Positions 1 through 6,443 of a stretch of 6,605 bases of DNA are shown here, in pieces. The DNA comes from DAISJM01 sp036821485 (GTDB taxonomy: Bacteria; Verrucomicrobiota; Kiritimatiellia; CAIQIC01; JAGNIJ01). The translations under genes were made by a program, and so were the position numbers. Every line of letters starts with the position of its first letter. Position 1 is the first letter of the stretch. The stretch lies in the NCBI GenBank assembly GCA_036821485.1, contig DAISJM010000096.1, forward strand, positions 1-6,605. Direction: 5' to 3'. The notes beneath the pieces are model-generated. The model was given only the letters and a program-made list of their open reading frames with translations, was not told the DNA's origin and did not search any database.

Positions 1-877
1 GTTTGAAATCGGGCCACATGAGATAGCCGCCGTCGGCCGGCCGCGGAGTGAATTCGAGATCGGCAATATCCTTTAGCCCGTCGACGTAGAGCCGGTCCAT
101 GGCACGACTGCGCTCGATGCGCTGGGGGAGTTTCTTCCACTGCGACATCGCCAGCGCAGCCTGCATGTCGGTGACCTTGAAGTTGAAGCCTGTGACCGGA
201 TGCACATCGCTGGCGCGCGAGAGGCGGCCGTGGTCCTTCAGTCGGACGATGTTGTCGAAAACGTCCTGGCGGCGTGTGAGGATGAAACCGCCCTGGCCGC
301 TGGTGATGATCTTCGTCGGCGCGAAGGAGAAGCACCCGGCGTCGGAAAGTGTGCCCAGAAGGCCTTCCGCATTGCGGGAGCCAAGACCCTCGGCATTGTC
401 TTCAACCAGTGCCGCCCCGTGTTTCTTTGCAAGAGCCCCGAGTGCCTTGAGATCGGCGGAGCGCCCGTTGAGATGGACGGCAACGATGGCCTTGGTGGAT
501 GGCTGGATGCGGCGCGCGGCATCGGCCGGATCCATATTGAACGTCTGCGGGTCCACATCCACGAGAATGGGTTCGGCTCCGGTGAGGCGCACGGCGCTGG
601 CGGTGCCGATGAAGGTGATGTCGGGGACGAGAACGGTGTCGCCATGCTTTATGCCGAGCGCCATCAGGCTGAGCGATATCGCCATGGTGCAACTCGGCGT
701 CATGCGCGCAAAGGGGACGTGGAAGTAGCCGGTGAGGATCTTCTCGAACTCGCGGTTGGCGCTCCCCTCGTTGACAAACGTGGAGGCTACGGCGGCACGG
801 ACAGCGTCCGCATCTGCCGCATCGATCGCAGGCTCAAACCACGGTATGGGAGCGTTGTCTGATGACATAGCGTTCAC
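1..877 (-). CDS. PLP-dependent sugar aminotransferase, DegT/DnrJ/EryC1 family (3' end cut)
   Basis: The open frame runs to the left edge without a stop and covers about 292 codons of a family usually 360-400 residues long, so the C-terminal part is missing. Numbered from the ATG at 868, the N-terminal IPWFEPAIDAADADAV, VPDITFIGTASAV (81-93), VEDNAEGLGS (155-164) with D157 for the pyridine nitrogen, and SFAPTKIITSGQGGF (181-195) with the Schiff-base lysine K186 define the fold. GFNFKVTDMQAALAM (227-241) is the second-subunit contact region. K186 means a true aminotransferase rather than a His-type 3-dehydrase such as ColD. The ITSGQGG pattern resembles GDP-perosamine synthases, so a 4-amino sugar is a reasonable guess. 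The GTG at 877 is chosen because GGCGGAG lies eight bases upstream; the ATG at 868 is 17 bases away. The gap to the kinase stop is 71 bases. Confidence 0.9.
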   Translation of the reverse strand, partial: MNAMSSDNAPIPWFEPAIDAADADAVRAAVASTFVNEGSANREFEKILTGYFHVPFARMTPSCTMAISLSLMALGIKHGDTVLVPDITFIGTASAVRLTGAEPILVDVDPQTFNMDPADAARRIQPSTKAIVAVHLNGRSADLKALGALAKKHGAALVEDNAEGLGSRNAEGLLGTLSDAGCFSFAPTKIITSGQGGFILTRRQDVFDNIVRLKDHGRLSRASDVHPVTGFNFKVTDMQAALAMSQWKKLPQRIERSRAMDRLYVDGLKDIADLEFTPRPADGGYLMWPDFK

Positions 878-885
878 GCGAATTT

Positions 886-892
886 CTCCGCC
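886..892 (-). promoter_or_regulatory. Shine-Dalgarno site favouring a GTG start for the aminotransferase
   Basis: GGCGGAG on the minus strand ends eight bases before a GTG (877-875), a standard distance. The first in-frame ATG (868-866) is 17 bases away, which is too far. The GTG adds three residues (M-N-A) to the aminotransferase. Confidence 0.6.
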
Positions 893-948
893 ATCATAGA
901 CAGCCCGCGGGCGCAGTCGACTCAAAAAGGAATCGCGTGGGTGGTTGC

Positions 949-1932
949 TCAGTCCGTGGATGTGAAGATGATACGGCTGCCTTCCGCGGTGAATCCGAAG
1001 GAGACTTCCGCGAGTTTCTTGAGGCGGTCCCGTATCGCACGGTGCGTGGAGGGAGGGGCGAGGATGAGGAGAAATCCACGGCCACCGGCGCCAAGGAGTT
1101 TCCCGCCGCACGCGCCGGCGGCCCGGGCGGCGGCGTAGGCCTCATCGACGAAGCTGTTGCTGATGCCGGAGGACAGTGATTTCTTTCGCATCCACGATTC
1201 ATGGAGAAGATCGCCGAAGGCCGTGAGGGAATCGTTGCCGCAGAGGATCTGCTGGGCCTGATCGACCATGCCGAGCATCTCGATGAGCGCGGACGTGTTC
1301 TTCTTCACCTTGCTGCGCTGCTCGTTGAGAATGTGGTCCGCGGATTGCTCCATGCCGGTGTAGAAGAGAAGAAGGTGTGACTGTAATTCAGCCATGCGGT
1401 CGGCCGGCAGTTCCAGGCGTTGGACGGCCGCACCCTTTGCCGAGAAGTTGACGCGCATGAGTCCGCCAAACGCAGCCGCATACTGATCCTGGTGGCCGCC
1501 GGGATCGGCCACGCGCTCGCGCTCGATCACGATGGCCTCCTGCGCCAGTTGATCGGGCGACACCACGTCGCCGCGGTGTGAGTGGAGCGCATGGAGGAGT
1601 CCGACGGTGAACGACGACGATGTGCCGAGGCCGGTGCGGCCGGGGAGATCGGACACGTGGGCGATCTCAAGACCGTCGTGCACGTCGATGAGCGACAGCG
1701 ATTCGCGGATCAGCGGGTGCTGAAACTCCGAGATGGCCTGCACGGTTTCGGTGCGGGCGTAGTTGGCCTTGAAGCGATATTTGAAGAACGGCGCGAGGCG
1801 GTGAATCGTGATGTAACAGAACTTGTTGACGGTGGTGGCCAGCACGGCGCCGCCGTGCTCGTTGAAGAACTCCGGGAAATCCGTGCCGCCGCCAAAGAAG
1901 CTGATCCGGAAGGGGGTTCTTGAGATAATCAT
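949..1932 (-). CDS. GHMP sugar kinase, heptose-7-phosphate (HddA) or fucokinase-like
   Basis: This 327-residue GHMP kinase is normal in length. RTPFRISFFGGGTDFPEF (5-22) is the sugar-binding start typical of D-glycero-alpha-D-manno-heptose-7-phosphate kinases and their fucokinase relatives. PGRTGLGTSSSF (97-108) is the ATP-binding loop, D149 in GHQDQ is the likely catalytic base, and GGKLLGAGGRGFLL (276-289) is the third motif. Such kinases phosphorylate the anomeric hydroxyl, giving a sugar-1-phosphate that a nucleotidyltransferase then activates. Here no isomerase (GmhA) or nucleotidyltransferase (HddC) is seen, but the operon continues past the left edge. The ATG abuts the previous TAA, and an AAGGA lies about 16 bases before it, too far for a normal site, so translation is probably coupled. 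Family confidence is high; substrate (heptose-7-phosphate versus fucose or another sugar) is inferred only. Confidence 0.88.
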   Translation of the reverse strand: MIISRTPFRISFFGGGTDFPEFFNEHGGAVLATTVNKFCYITIHRLAPFFKYRFKANYARTETVQAISEFQHPLIRESLSLIDVHDGLEIAHVSDLPGRTGLGTSSSFTVGLLHALHSHRGDVVSPDQLAQEAIVIERERVADPGGHQDQYAAAFGGLMRVNFSAKGAAVQRLELPADRMAELQSHLLLFYTGMEQSADHILNEQRSKVKKNTSALIEMLGMVDQAQQILCGNDSLTAFGDLLHESWMRKKSLSSGISNSFVDEAYAAARAAGACGGKLLGAGGRGFLLILAPPSTHRAIRDRLKKLAEVSFGFTAEGSRIIFTSTD

Positions 1933-2886
1933 TTAGACACGCACCGTTCCTTCTTTCTGCGCGCGTATGAACCAATCCGCCGTGCGTTGGAGCCCTTCGC
2001 GGAGAGGGGTGGGGCAGGAGAGCCCCAGGGCGTGCAGCTTTTCCACGGAAAATATCTTGTCCATCTGCCCGTCGGGTTTGGAGGTGTCCCACTCGATCGG
2101 GCCTTGGAAGCCGGTGACCTCGCGAATCGTTTCAGCCAACTCGCGGATGGGGGTGCGCGTGCCGGAGGAAATGTTGACGCCTTCGCTGCTGTCGTAGTTC
2201 AGCAGGAACCACGGTACGAGTGCAGCGACATCGCCCGCGTAGACAAAATCGCGCGTGGGCCGGCCGGAGCCGTAGCCGATCATCGACTTTGCGCCTTTTT
2301 CCCGGGCCTCGACATAGCGCCGGATCATGGCGGGGATGACGTGCGAGTATTCCTCGTTGAAGTTGTCCCACTCGCCGTAGACGTTGCCGGGGATGAGCAC
2401 GACGGAGTTGAATCCGTATTGTTTGCGGTAGGCCTCGGACTGGATGAGCATCATCTTCTTGGCCACGGAGTAGGGTGCGCTTTCGCGTTGCGGAAAGCCC
2501 TTCCACATCTGGTCCATGCCGATCGGGGACGTGGCGAGGGCGGGGTACGAGCATCCGCCGATCACGGTCAGGAACTTCTTCACGCCGGCCTGGTAGCAGG
2601 CGTGGAAGGTCTGCGTGTTGATGACGATATTCTCGTAGAAGAATTCGGCCGGGTACTTCTTGTTGGCAATGATGCCGCCGACCTTGGCGGCGAGGTGGAC
2701 GACGGCGTCCGGCTTCGTATCGCGCAGCATGGCCTCGACCTGATCGCGGTGCAGCAGGTTGTAGTCACGGCTGCCGACGGGAATGATCTGGGCGTCAAGT
2801 TCCCGCTGGAGCGCGGGGGTGATGTGCCGGCCGAGAAACCCGGTGGCCCCGGTGACAAGGATTCGCTTGTACGGTGACGCCATCAT
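1933..2886 (-). CDS. GDP-L-fucose-synthase-like epimerase/reductase
   Basis: This 317-residue protein has the length and motifs of GDP-L-fucose synthase (GDP-4-keto-6-deoxymannose 3,5-epimerase-4-reductase). It has a nucleotide-binding TGATGFLG (12-19), HLAAKVGGI (64-72), Y139 and K143 of the YxxxK pair, PGNVYG followed by DNF (166-176), SHVIPA with H182, and DTSKPDGQMDK (267-277) near the C-terminus. With the Escherichia coli enzyme as reference (known S107, C109, Y136, K140, H179), a constant offset of three gives C112, Y139, K143 and H182, but position 110, equivalent to S107, is Gly (IGGCSYP). Related C4-reductases act on GDP-6-deoxy-heptoses, so the substrate is open. GGGGGA six bases before the first ATG supports the start. 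The TAA is followed at once by the kinase ATG. No GDP-mannose 4,6-dehydratase is in the window. Confidence 0.88.
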   Translation of the reverse strand: MMASPYKRILVTGATGFLGRHITPALQRELDAQIIPVGSRDYNLLHRDQVEAMLRDTKPDAVVHLAAKVGGIIANKKYPAEFFYENIVINTQTFHACYQAGVKKFLTVIGGCSYPALATSPIGMDQMWKGFPQRESAPYSVAKKMMLIQSEAYRKQYGFNSVVLIPGNVYGEWDNFNEEYSHVIPAMIRRYVEAREKGAKSMIGYGSGRPTRDFVYAGDVAALVPWFLLNYDSSEGVNISSGTRTPIRELAETIREVTGFQGPIEWDTSKPDGQMDKIFSVEKLHALGLSCPTPLREGLQRTADWFIRAQKEGTVRV

Positions 2887-2897
2887 GCCGCGTCCCC

Positions 2898-3845
2898 CTA
2901 GACGTTCGAGTACTGGTTGCGCCGGACGATCTTGTACCCTTTGACCAATTCCGCGATGCCGCGTTGAATCGGCCAGTCGGGCCGGAACCCAGTCTTCTCG
3001 ATCTTCTCGTTGCTCACGATGTAGTCGCGCTTGTCGGGGTCCTCGCCGACGGGGGACTCCATGATCGCGAAATCAGGGACGAGTTTCTTGATCTCGAGGC
3101 ACAACTCCATCTTCGAAAGATTCGCGTCGCTCAAGCCGACGTTGTAGGCCTGGTTTTTGGTTTTGTCCCAGTTGGCCAGCATGTGCATGAACGCCTTTGA
3201 GATGTCCCTCACGTGAATATAGTTCCGCTTGAAGTGGGCTTCAAACAGGACGACAAAGCGGTCCGTGACCGCGCGGAAGGTGAAGTCGTTGACGAGCAGG
3301 TCGAGCCGCATGCGCGGACTGACGCCGAAAGCGGTGGCGAGCCGCAGGGAAATGGCGCGGCCGGAGGCCAGCAGGTACTCCTCGAGTTCGCACTTGAGCT
3401 TGCCGTAGAGCGACACGGGTCGGAGCGGGGATTCCTCGGTGCACATCTTGCCGGATTCGCCGATGCCGTAGCCGCTGTTGGTCGTGGGCGAAATGATCCG
3501 TTGATCCTTGCTGCTGAGGTCGACGAGCATCTTTACCGCATCGAGGTTGATGGTCCGGGCCTCGACCGGTTTCTGCGCGCAAATGGGGGCGCCGACGAGA
3601 CAGGCGAGGGGCATGATGACGTCGGCCTTGGCGACCAGCGGCTTCATCAGGTTCTGATCGCGGACATCGCCACGCACGATGGTCAGATTGTCGTCATGGC
3701 AGACATCAAGCAACGAGGGCTGGTTATACATGAAATTGTCGACGGCAATCACCTTGTGGCCGTTCTTGAGGAGGATGGGGGTCAGGACGGACCCGATATA
3801 GCCAGCCGCGCCGGTAACGAGAATGGTGCAGGGATCAGTTTTCAT
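2898..3845 (-). CDS. NAD-dependent nucleotide-sugar epimerase/dehydratase (extended SDR)
   Basis: This 315-residue, full-length extended short-chain dehydrogenase is of the kind that acts on nucleotide sugars in the cytoplasm. The Rossmann motif TGAAGYIG (residues 11-18) binds NAD, with D36 at the end of strand 2 (AVDNF) for the adenosine ribose. The active-site segment TTNSGYG (121-127) stands where most family members have T-S-S-x-x-Y-G, and the catalytic pair is Y147 and K151 (YGKLK). RNYIHVRDI (207-215) is the usual sugar-nucleotide-binding region, and the chain ends in RRNQYSNV. Members include UDP-glucose 4-epimerases and dTDP-glucose 4,6-dehydratase relatives; exact substrate and reaction cannot be read here. 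It is the first gene after a strong promoter and probably a leaderless one. The next gene starts 11 bases after its TAG, whose G begins that gene's GGGGGA ribosome site. Confidence 0.88.
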   Translation of the reverse strand: MKTDPCTILVTGAAGYIGSVLTPILLKNGHKVIAVDNFMYNQPSLLDVCHDDNLTIVRGDVRDQNLMKPLVAKADVIMPLACLVGAPICAQKPVEARTINLDAVKMLVDLSSKDQRIISPTTNSGYGIGESGKMCTEESPLRPVSLYGKLKCELEEYLLASGRAISLRLATAFGVSPRMRLDLLVNDFTFRAVTDRFVVLFEAHFKRNYIHVRDISKAFMHMLANWDKTKNQAYNVGLSDANLSKMELCLEIKKLVPDFAIMESPVGEDPDKRDYIVSNEKIEKTGFRPDWPIQRGIAELVKGYKIVRRNQYSNV

Positions 3846-3853
3846 AGAGCCGT

Positions 3854-3882
3854 AAACTACCTGCGGACGTGTGAGGTGTCAA
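3854..3882 (-). promoter_or_regulatory. Sigma-70-type promoter of the sugar operon
   Basis: On the minus strand a perfect TTGACA (3882-3877) is followed by 17 bases and then TAGTTT (3859-3854), which keeps the important first, second and last bases of TATAAT. The predicted transcription start is near 3847, two or three bases before the ATG at 3845. It is the only good promoter I found, and it separates the cupin gene from the nucleotide-sugar genes. No ribosome site precedes that ATG, which agrees with a nearly leaderless message. No intrinsic terminator is evident between the cupin stop (3951) and this promoter. Confidence 0.6.
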
Positions 3883-3950
3883 TCGCGCGGGGGTGGTGAG
3901 GAGGCGGATGCTCCCGGTGTCCGCTCGAGGGTGGTCTCATGCCGGGCCGT

Positions 3951-4292
3951 TTATGTTCTCTGCCCATTACCCGGAAGGTAATCTGCCCTGGCGGGTGAGA
4001 ATACCTCGATAGCGATGGAGTCTTCAAGGATGCGGGCGCCGTGAATGACGTTCATCGGGATGCACCAGGAATCTCCGGGGGTCGCGTCGTGTTCGGCCTC
4101 TCCGATTCTTAGAACAAGGTGTCCTTTCACGAGATATCCCGTCTGTTCATACGGATGTGCGTGACTGGGCAGGGCGCTGTCCTTTGCCAGGAGGAACTCG
4201 GCCATCAATGTCCGTTCCCCAAAGACAAGGGTCCTCTGCCTGACGCCGGGGAGAGGGGTCGAGTAGCCCCCATCACTGTGCTTTTCGAACAT
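3951..4292 (-). CDS. Small single-domain cupin protein
   Basis: This 113-residue protein is one conserved cupin barrel. Motif 1 is seen in LPSHAHPYEQTGYLVKG (residues 41-57), with metal-ligand candidates H44, H46 and Q50 (E49 is the alternative acidic ligand). Motif 2 is seen in GDSWCIPMNVIHG (73-85), with H84. The four ligands suggest a mononuclear metal site. Small cupins of this type include dioxygenases, isomerases and sugar- or ligand-binding proteins, and the sequence alone does not say which. The start at 4292 is clear: AGGAG (4304-4300) lies seven bases upstream and the preceding gene's TAG is at 4307-4305, so the pair is probably cotranscribed. It is the last gene of the right-hand block. 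About 100 bases with a promoter separate it from the sugar genes, so a role in sugar metabolism is possible but not shown. Confidence 0.85.
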   Translation of the reverse strand: MFEKHSDGGYSTPLPGVRQRTLVFGERTLMAEFLLAKDSALPSHAHPYEQTGYLVKGHLVLRIGEAEHDATPGDSWCIPMNVIHGARILEDSIAIEVFSPARADYLPGNGQRT

Positions 4293-4304
4293 GGTCGATC
4301 TCCT

Positions 4305-4955
4305 CTAGTTCGACAGTGCGGCATCCTGGGTGCCGTCCATGTAAGTGATGGCAGAAGCCTCGACAACGAACTGGATTTTGTCGGGCCATCGTCGGAGTTT
4401 CCCGAGCAGGGATGCGCCGTCCTGGGTCATGGCATCCACGCTCACATTGCCGTTGTAGGTTGCCCCGTTCGCAAGCCAGCCTTCCTTCGTCGCAAACGCC
4501 AAGCCCGTGCTGCCCAGAAGTTCGCCATGCTCGTCATACAGTTTGAAAACCCCTTTGAAGTCGCGAATGTCCTTCCCGGACACATTCTGGAGTCGATATC
4601 TGAAGACCCCTCCCGGTATGACCTCCACAAAAGTTGCGGTCACATAGGAGCGGCGAACGCGATTGCCCTGGGCGCCGGCATGGGCCGAAGCCGAGGAGGG
4701 AGCCGCCGTGACAGCTTTCGGTGCATTGGCGCCGCACTGGATGACCTTGCCGCCTTCGATGGTCACACTCGAACCGTCCCTGAATTCCAGGTATTCCTGT
4801 GCCCCCTTCTTCATCGTGATCGTGGGATTTCCCTTTGCTGCAATGACCTGTTCGCGGGTGCACCCATTCTCAACCTGGCCATATAGATTTCTCGACAGGG
4901 CCATGCAGATAACGACCACGCATAACCAGCGCCATGGACATGTAGTGAACGTCAT
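4305..4955 (-). CDS. Exported protein with SmpA/BamE-like N-terminal domain
   Basis: This 216-residue protein starts with a signal peptide: MTFTTCPWRW, a hydrophobic core LCVVVICMAL (11-20), and a likely cleavage after NLYG (about residue 26). Residues about 29-75 form an SmpA/OmlA/BamE-like module, with G-C-T-R-E-Q-V near its start, G-N-P at 42-44, EYLEFRDG and a closing EGGKVIQCG. A low-complexity Ala/Ser/Gly linker (about 79-98) follows. A beta-rich C-terminal domain (about 104-209) contains FRYRLQNVSGKDI and GVFKLYDEHGELLG, like periplasmic domains of the FxLYD kind. The product is probably periplasmic or outer-membrane associated; its role is unknown. The start at 4955 has AAGGAG nine bases upstream. 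An ATG at 4982 overlapping the previous stop would add MFDEKEKPE, an acidic stretch unlike a signal peptide. The cupin gene follows after 12 bases. Confidence 0.7.
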   Translation of the reverse strand: MTFTTCPWRWLCVVVICMALSRNLYGQVENGCTREQVIAAKGNPTITMKKGAQEYLEFRDGSSVTIEGGKVIQCGANAPKAVTAAPSSASAHAGAQGNRVRRSYVTATFVEVIPGGVFRYRLQNVSGKDIRDFKGVFKLYDEHGELLGSTGLAFATKEGWLANGATYNGNVSVDAMTQDGASLLGKLRRWPDKIQFVVEASAITYMDGTQDAALSN

Positions 4956-4964
4956 TTCTGGTTT

Positions 4965-4970
4965 CTCCTT
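4965..4970 (-). promoter_or_regulatory. Shine-Dalgarno site that decides the start of the exported protein
   Basis: AAGGAG on the minus strand lies nine bases before the ATG at 4955. It favours that start over the upstream in-frame ATG at 4982, which overlaps the preceding TAA and lacks its own site. The choice restores a normal N-terminal signal peptide. Confidence 0.7.
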
Positions 4971-4981
4971 TTCGTCAAACA

Positions 4982-5515
4982 TTACGGCTTGAACGGTCTC
5001 TTGCCCTGCACAGACTCGCCGAAGCCGGGGGCGCCGTCAGCCTGTACGCGCTGCTCGGCCCATTGTGCCGTATCGATGCACCATTGTCCGAAAGAATCTG
5101 CGGGCTGGCGAACGAAACAAAGGAAGCCTTCTCCCGGAAACGTCGGGAACATGGGATCATCGGGCTGCGGGATCGTGATGTTGAGTTCGGATTCCATGGC
5201 AAGAATGAACATCATGGAGTCCCATCCGGGCATGAGTGGAAACAGATCCTGCGGACGATGTTCAGGGCGGATCATGTCGGAGGGAACTTTGCAGAGACGG
5301 GCTGTCCGTTTTCGAAGTGCGAGGATGAGTCGCTGGAACTCCTTCGGCGCATCGATGCAGCGCAGGAATTCTTCGTCGGAAAGGGGCACCGACCTCGCCA
5401 TGAATCCTCGCCGACGCCGTGTCCGCACTGCAATATCGATGCCGAGAGCTATGGGCACGCAGGCAATGAGGATGCTGGGTATCAGCACATTCATATCGTA
5501 TGAGGCCAACGTCAT
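4982..5515 (-). CDS. Membrane-anchored protein with an acyl-carrier-protein-like domain
   Basis: This 177-residue protein has one N-terminal hydrophobic helix (about residues 9-30), followed by a basic stretch RTRRRR (31-36). That pattern suggests an inner-membrane anchor with the rest in the cytoplasm. Residues about 58-120 resemble an acyl carrier protein. A helix LILALRKRTARLC is followed by KVPSDMIRPEHRPQDL, then GWDSMMFILAMESELNITIP, close to the D-S-L-x-x-x-x-h-h-x-x-x-E-x-x-h-x-h-x-I-P core around the phosphopantetheine serine of ACPs. The equivalent serine would be S100 after D99, with Met in place of the usual Leu. Whether S100 is modified cannot be told. The tail (121-177) is rich in Pro, Gly, Trp and Cys and resembles nothing I know. 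The start at 5515 has only AAAGG very close before it, and M8 (5494) is an alternative. The stop overlaps an ATG of the next frame (TAATG). Confidence 0.65.
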   Translation of the reverse strand: MTLASYDMNVLIPSILIACVPIALGIDIAVRTRRRRGFMARSVPLSDEEFLRCIDAPKEFQRLILALRKRTARLCKVPSDMIRPEHRPQDLFPLMPGWDSMMFILAMESELNITIPQPDDPMFPTFPGEGFLCFVRQPADSFGQWCIDTAQWAEQRVQADGAPGFGESVQGKRPFKP

Positions 5516-5584
5516 GCCTTTCTTGATGCGACGCCCGACGCAGACTCCGGACGGACTGAAAGGGTGGTTCGGTCCCCGGTCATC

Positions 5585-5809
5585 TCAGTCGCTCGGTTTT
5601 CGAAAGCAGTTGAGTATCGTCAGGCTGCCGAAAATCCCGGCTTGGGCCCCGAGAGATGAAATCCATCTCCAGTGCAGCCCATAGTGTGTCAAGACCCAGA
5701 CCAGGATGCTCAGGGCACCGAGTAGAATGCCGCGGCCATACTCCCTGTCGCCGATTCGATAGTAGAGGAGGGCGCACCCGAGCATCATCACCAGCCCGAA
5801 GTCATACAT
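5585..5809 (-). CDS. Small three-helix membrane protein, family not recognised
   Basis: This short 74-residue protein has three likely membrane helices at about residues 4-19, 27-43 and 50-68, with a polar loop YYRIGDREYGRG between the first two and a basic tail FRKPSD. I do not recognise the family. The start at 5809 is chosen because a GAGAG lies nine bases upstream. An in-frame ATG at 5872 would add 21 mostly polar residues, overlap the DUF2127 gene by 26 bases and lacks a ribosome site. With the 5809 start the gap from the DUF2127 stop is 37 bases. Co-orientation and spacing suggest an operon of membrane proteins. Function is unknown, and the size could equally suit a subunit or an accessory peptide. 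Confidence 0.6.
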   Translation of the reverse strand: MYDFGLVMMLGCALLYYRIGDREYGRGILLGALSILVWVLTHYGLHWRWISSLGAQAGIFGSLTILNCFRKPSD

Positions 5810-5846
5810 ATCTTGTATCTCTCGATGTTGCTGCAATACGGGCGCA

Positions 5847-6410
5847 TCATTCAGTTTGCCTGGCAAAGCCATGGATCGATTGGAGACGCTTGTATTCGAG
5901 CCACGTAAGGATAATCACGAGCACGTCCACGGCCGAGAGCGCCAGCAGTTCCGGCGAGCGTGTGTGTGTGTACCGATAAAGCTGATAGACAAGAAACAGG
6001 GTGAACGCAACGATCGCTGCCGGGTAGGCCCAGCGGCGCTTGAACAGCAAAGCGGTCACCAATCCGATCTTGACCACTCCGTGCCACAAGAGGTACGCGG
6101 CCGCGAAGGTCGTTGCGCCGCTTGCCAGGTGGTGTGTGCTGTTGAGAAGGTAGTTGGCAATCAGGTCTTGGGGATCCTCGCTCAGCTCGTGCTGCGTCAG
6201 CCATCTTGTGACGGAGTGAATACGGGTGGGGGAGACGAAGAAGAGCAGCACGCCGCCGACGGTTTCGAGCACACCATCTATGCCTTTTCCAATAACGCTC
6301 AGGTCAAAGAGGAGATGAATGATCCGGGCTTTCCCTGGCGTATTCATGGCTGGCTTCGGTGACACCCTGCGTTCGCGATTTCCGTTCTCCATGTACACGG
6401 ATCCATTCAT
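5847..6410 (-). CDS. DUF2127 family integral membrane protein
   Basis: This 187-residue protein has about four hydrophobic segments (roughly residues 33-59, 97-122, 128-147 and 154-171). The motif LSVIGKGIDGVLETVGG (residues 37-53) resembles the K-G-h-x-G-h-x-E-x-h-G-G segment that opens DUF2127 proteins, and the loop LTQHELSEDPQD (71-82) and the block YLLWHGVVKIGLVTALL (106-122) also fit. DUF2127 proteins are inner-membrane proteins of unknown function. The start is uncertain. ATG codons lie at 6410, 6392 and 6347, and none has a strong Shine-Dalgarno. The 6347 start leaves only about ten residues before the conserved region, close to the usual layout, so the first 21 residues may not be translated. 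The gene follows the SUMF1-type gene and precedes another small membrane protein. A (GT)6 run at 5960-5971 lies within the coding sequence. Confidence 0.8.
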   Translation of the reverse strand: MNGSVYMENGNRERRVSPKPAMNTPGKARIIHLLFDLSVIGKGIDGVLETVGGVLLFFVSPTRIHSVTRWLTQHELSEDPQDLIANYLLNSTHHLASGATTFAAAYLLWHGVVKIGLVTALLFKRRWAYPAAIVAFTLFLVYQLYRYTHTRSPELLALSAVDVLVIILTWLEYKRLQSIHGFARQTE

Positions 6411-6443
6411 GCGCGAGGGGACAAACTCTGTCCTCGATGGGTG

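Noticed and set aside
99..862. Long + strand frames over the left-edge region
   Set aside because: The minus strand codes an unmistakable DegT/DnrJ/EryC1 aminotransferase with K186 and D157 in place, so these frames are antisense shadows.
903..912. GCCCGCGGGC palindrome in the gap between kinase and aminotransferase genes
   Set aside because: Ten bases with no loop, expected by chance in GC-rich DNA, and no associated promoter or T-run.
1987..2877. A 296-codon open frame on the + strand
   Set aside because: It lies exactly opposite the fucose-synthase-like gene, matches no family, and is rich in Val, Gly, Asp and Ala as expected for the antisense of a high-GC gene.
3883..3950. Terminator between the cupin gene and the sugar operon
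   Set aside because: Only weak five-base pairings with long loops are present and no T-run follows.
4956..4982. ATG at 4982 overlapping the previous stop as the start of the exported protein
   Set aside because: It would place nine charged residues before the signal peptide and lacks a ribosome site, while AAGGAG stands nine bases before the ATG at 4955.
5960..5971. (GT)6 dinucleotide run in the DUF2127 gene as a phase-variation tract
   Set aside because: Six units are short for slippage-based switching, and the tract encodes an ordinary Tyr-Thr-His-Thr stretch in an intact frame.
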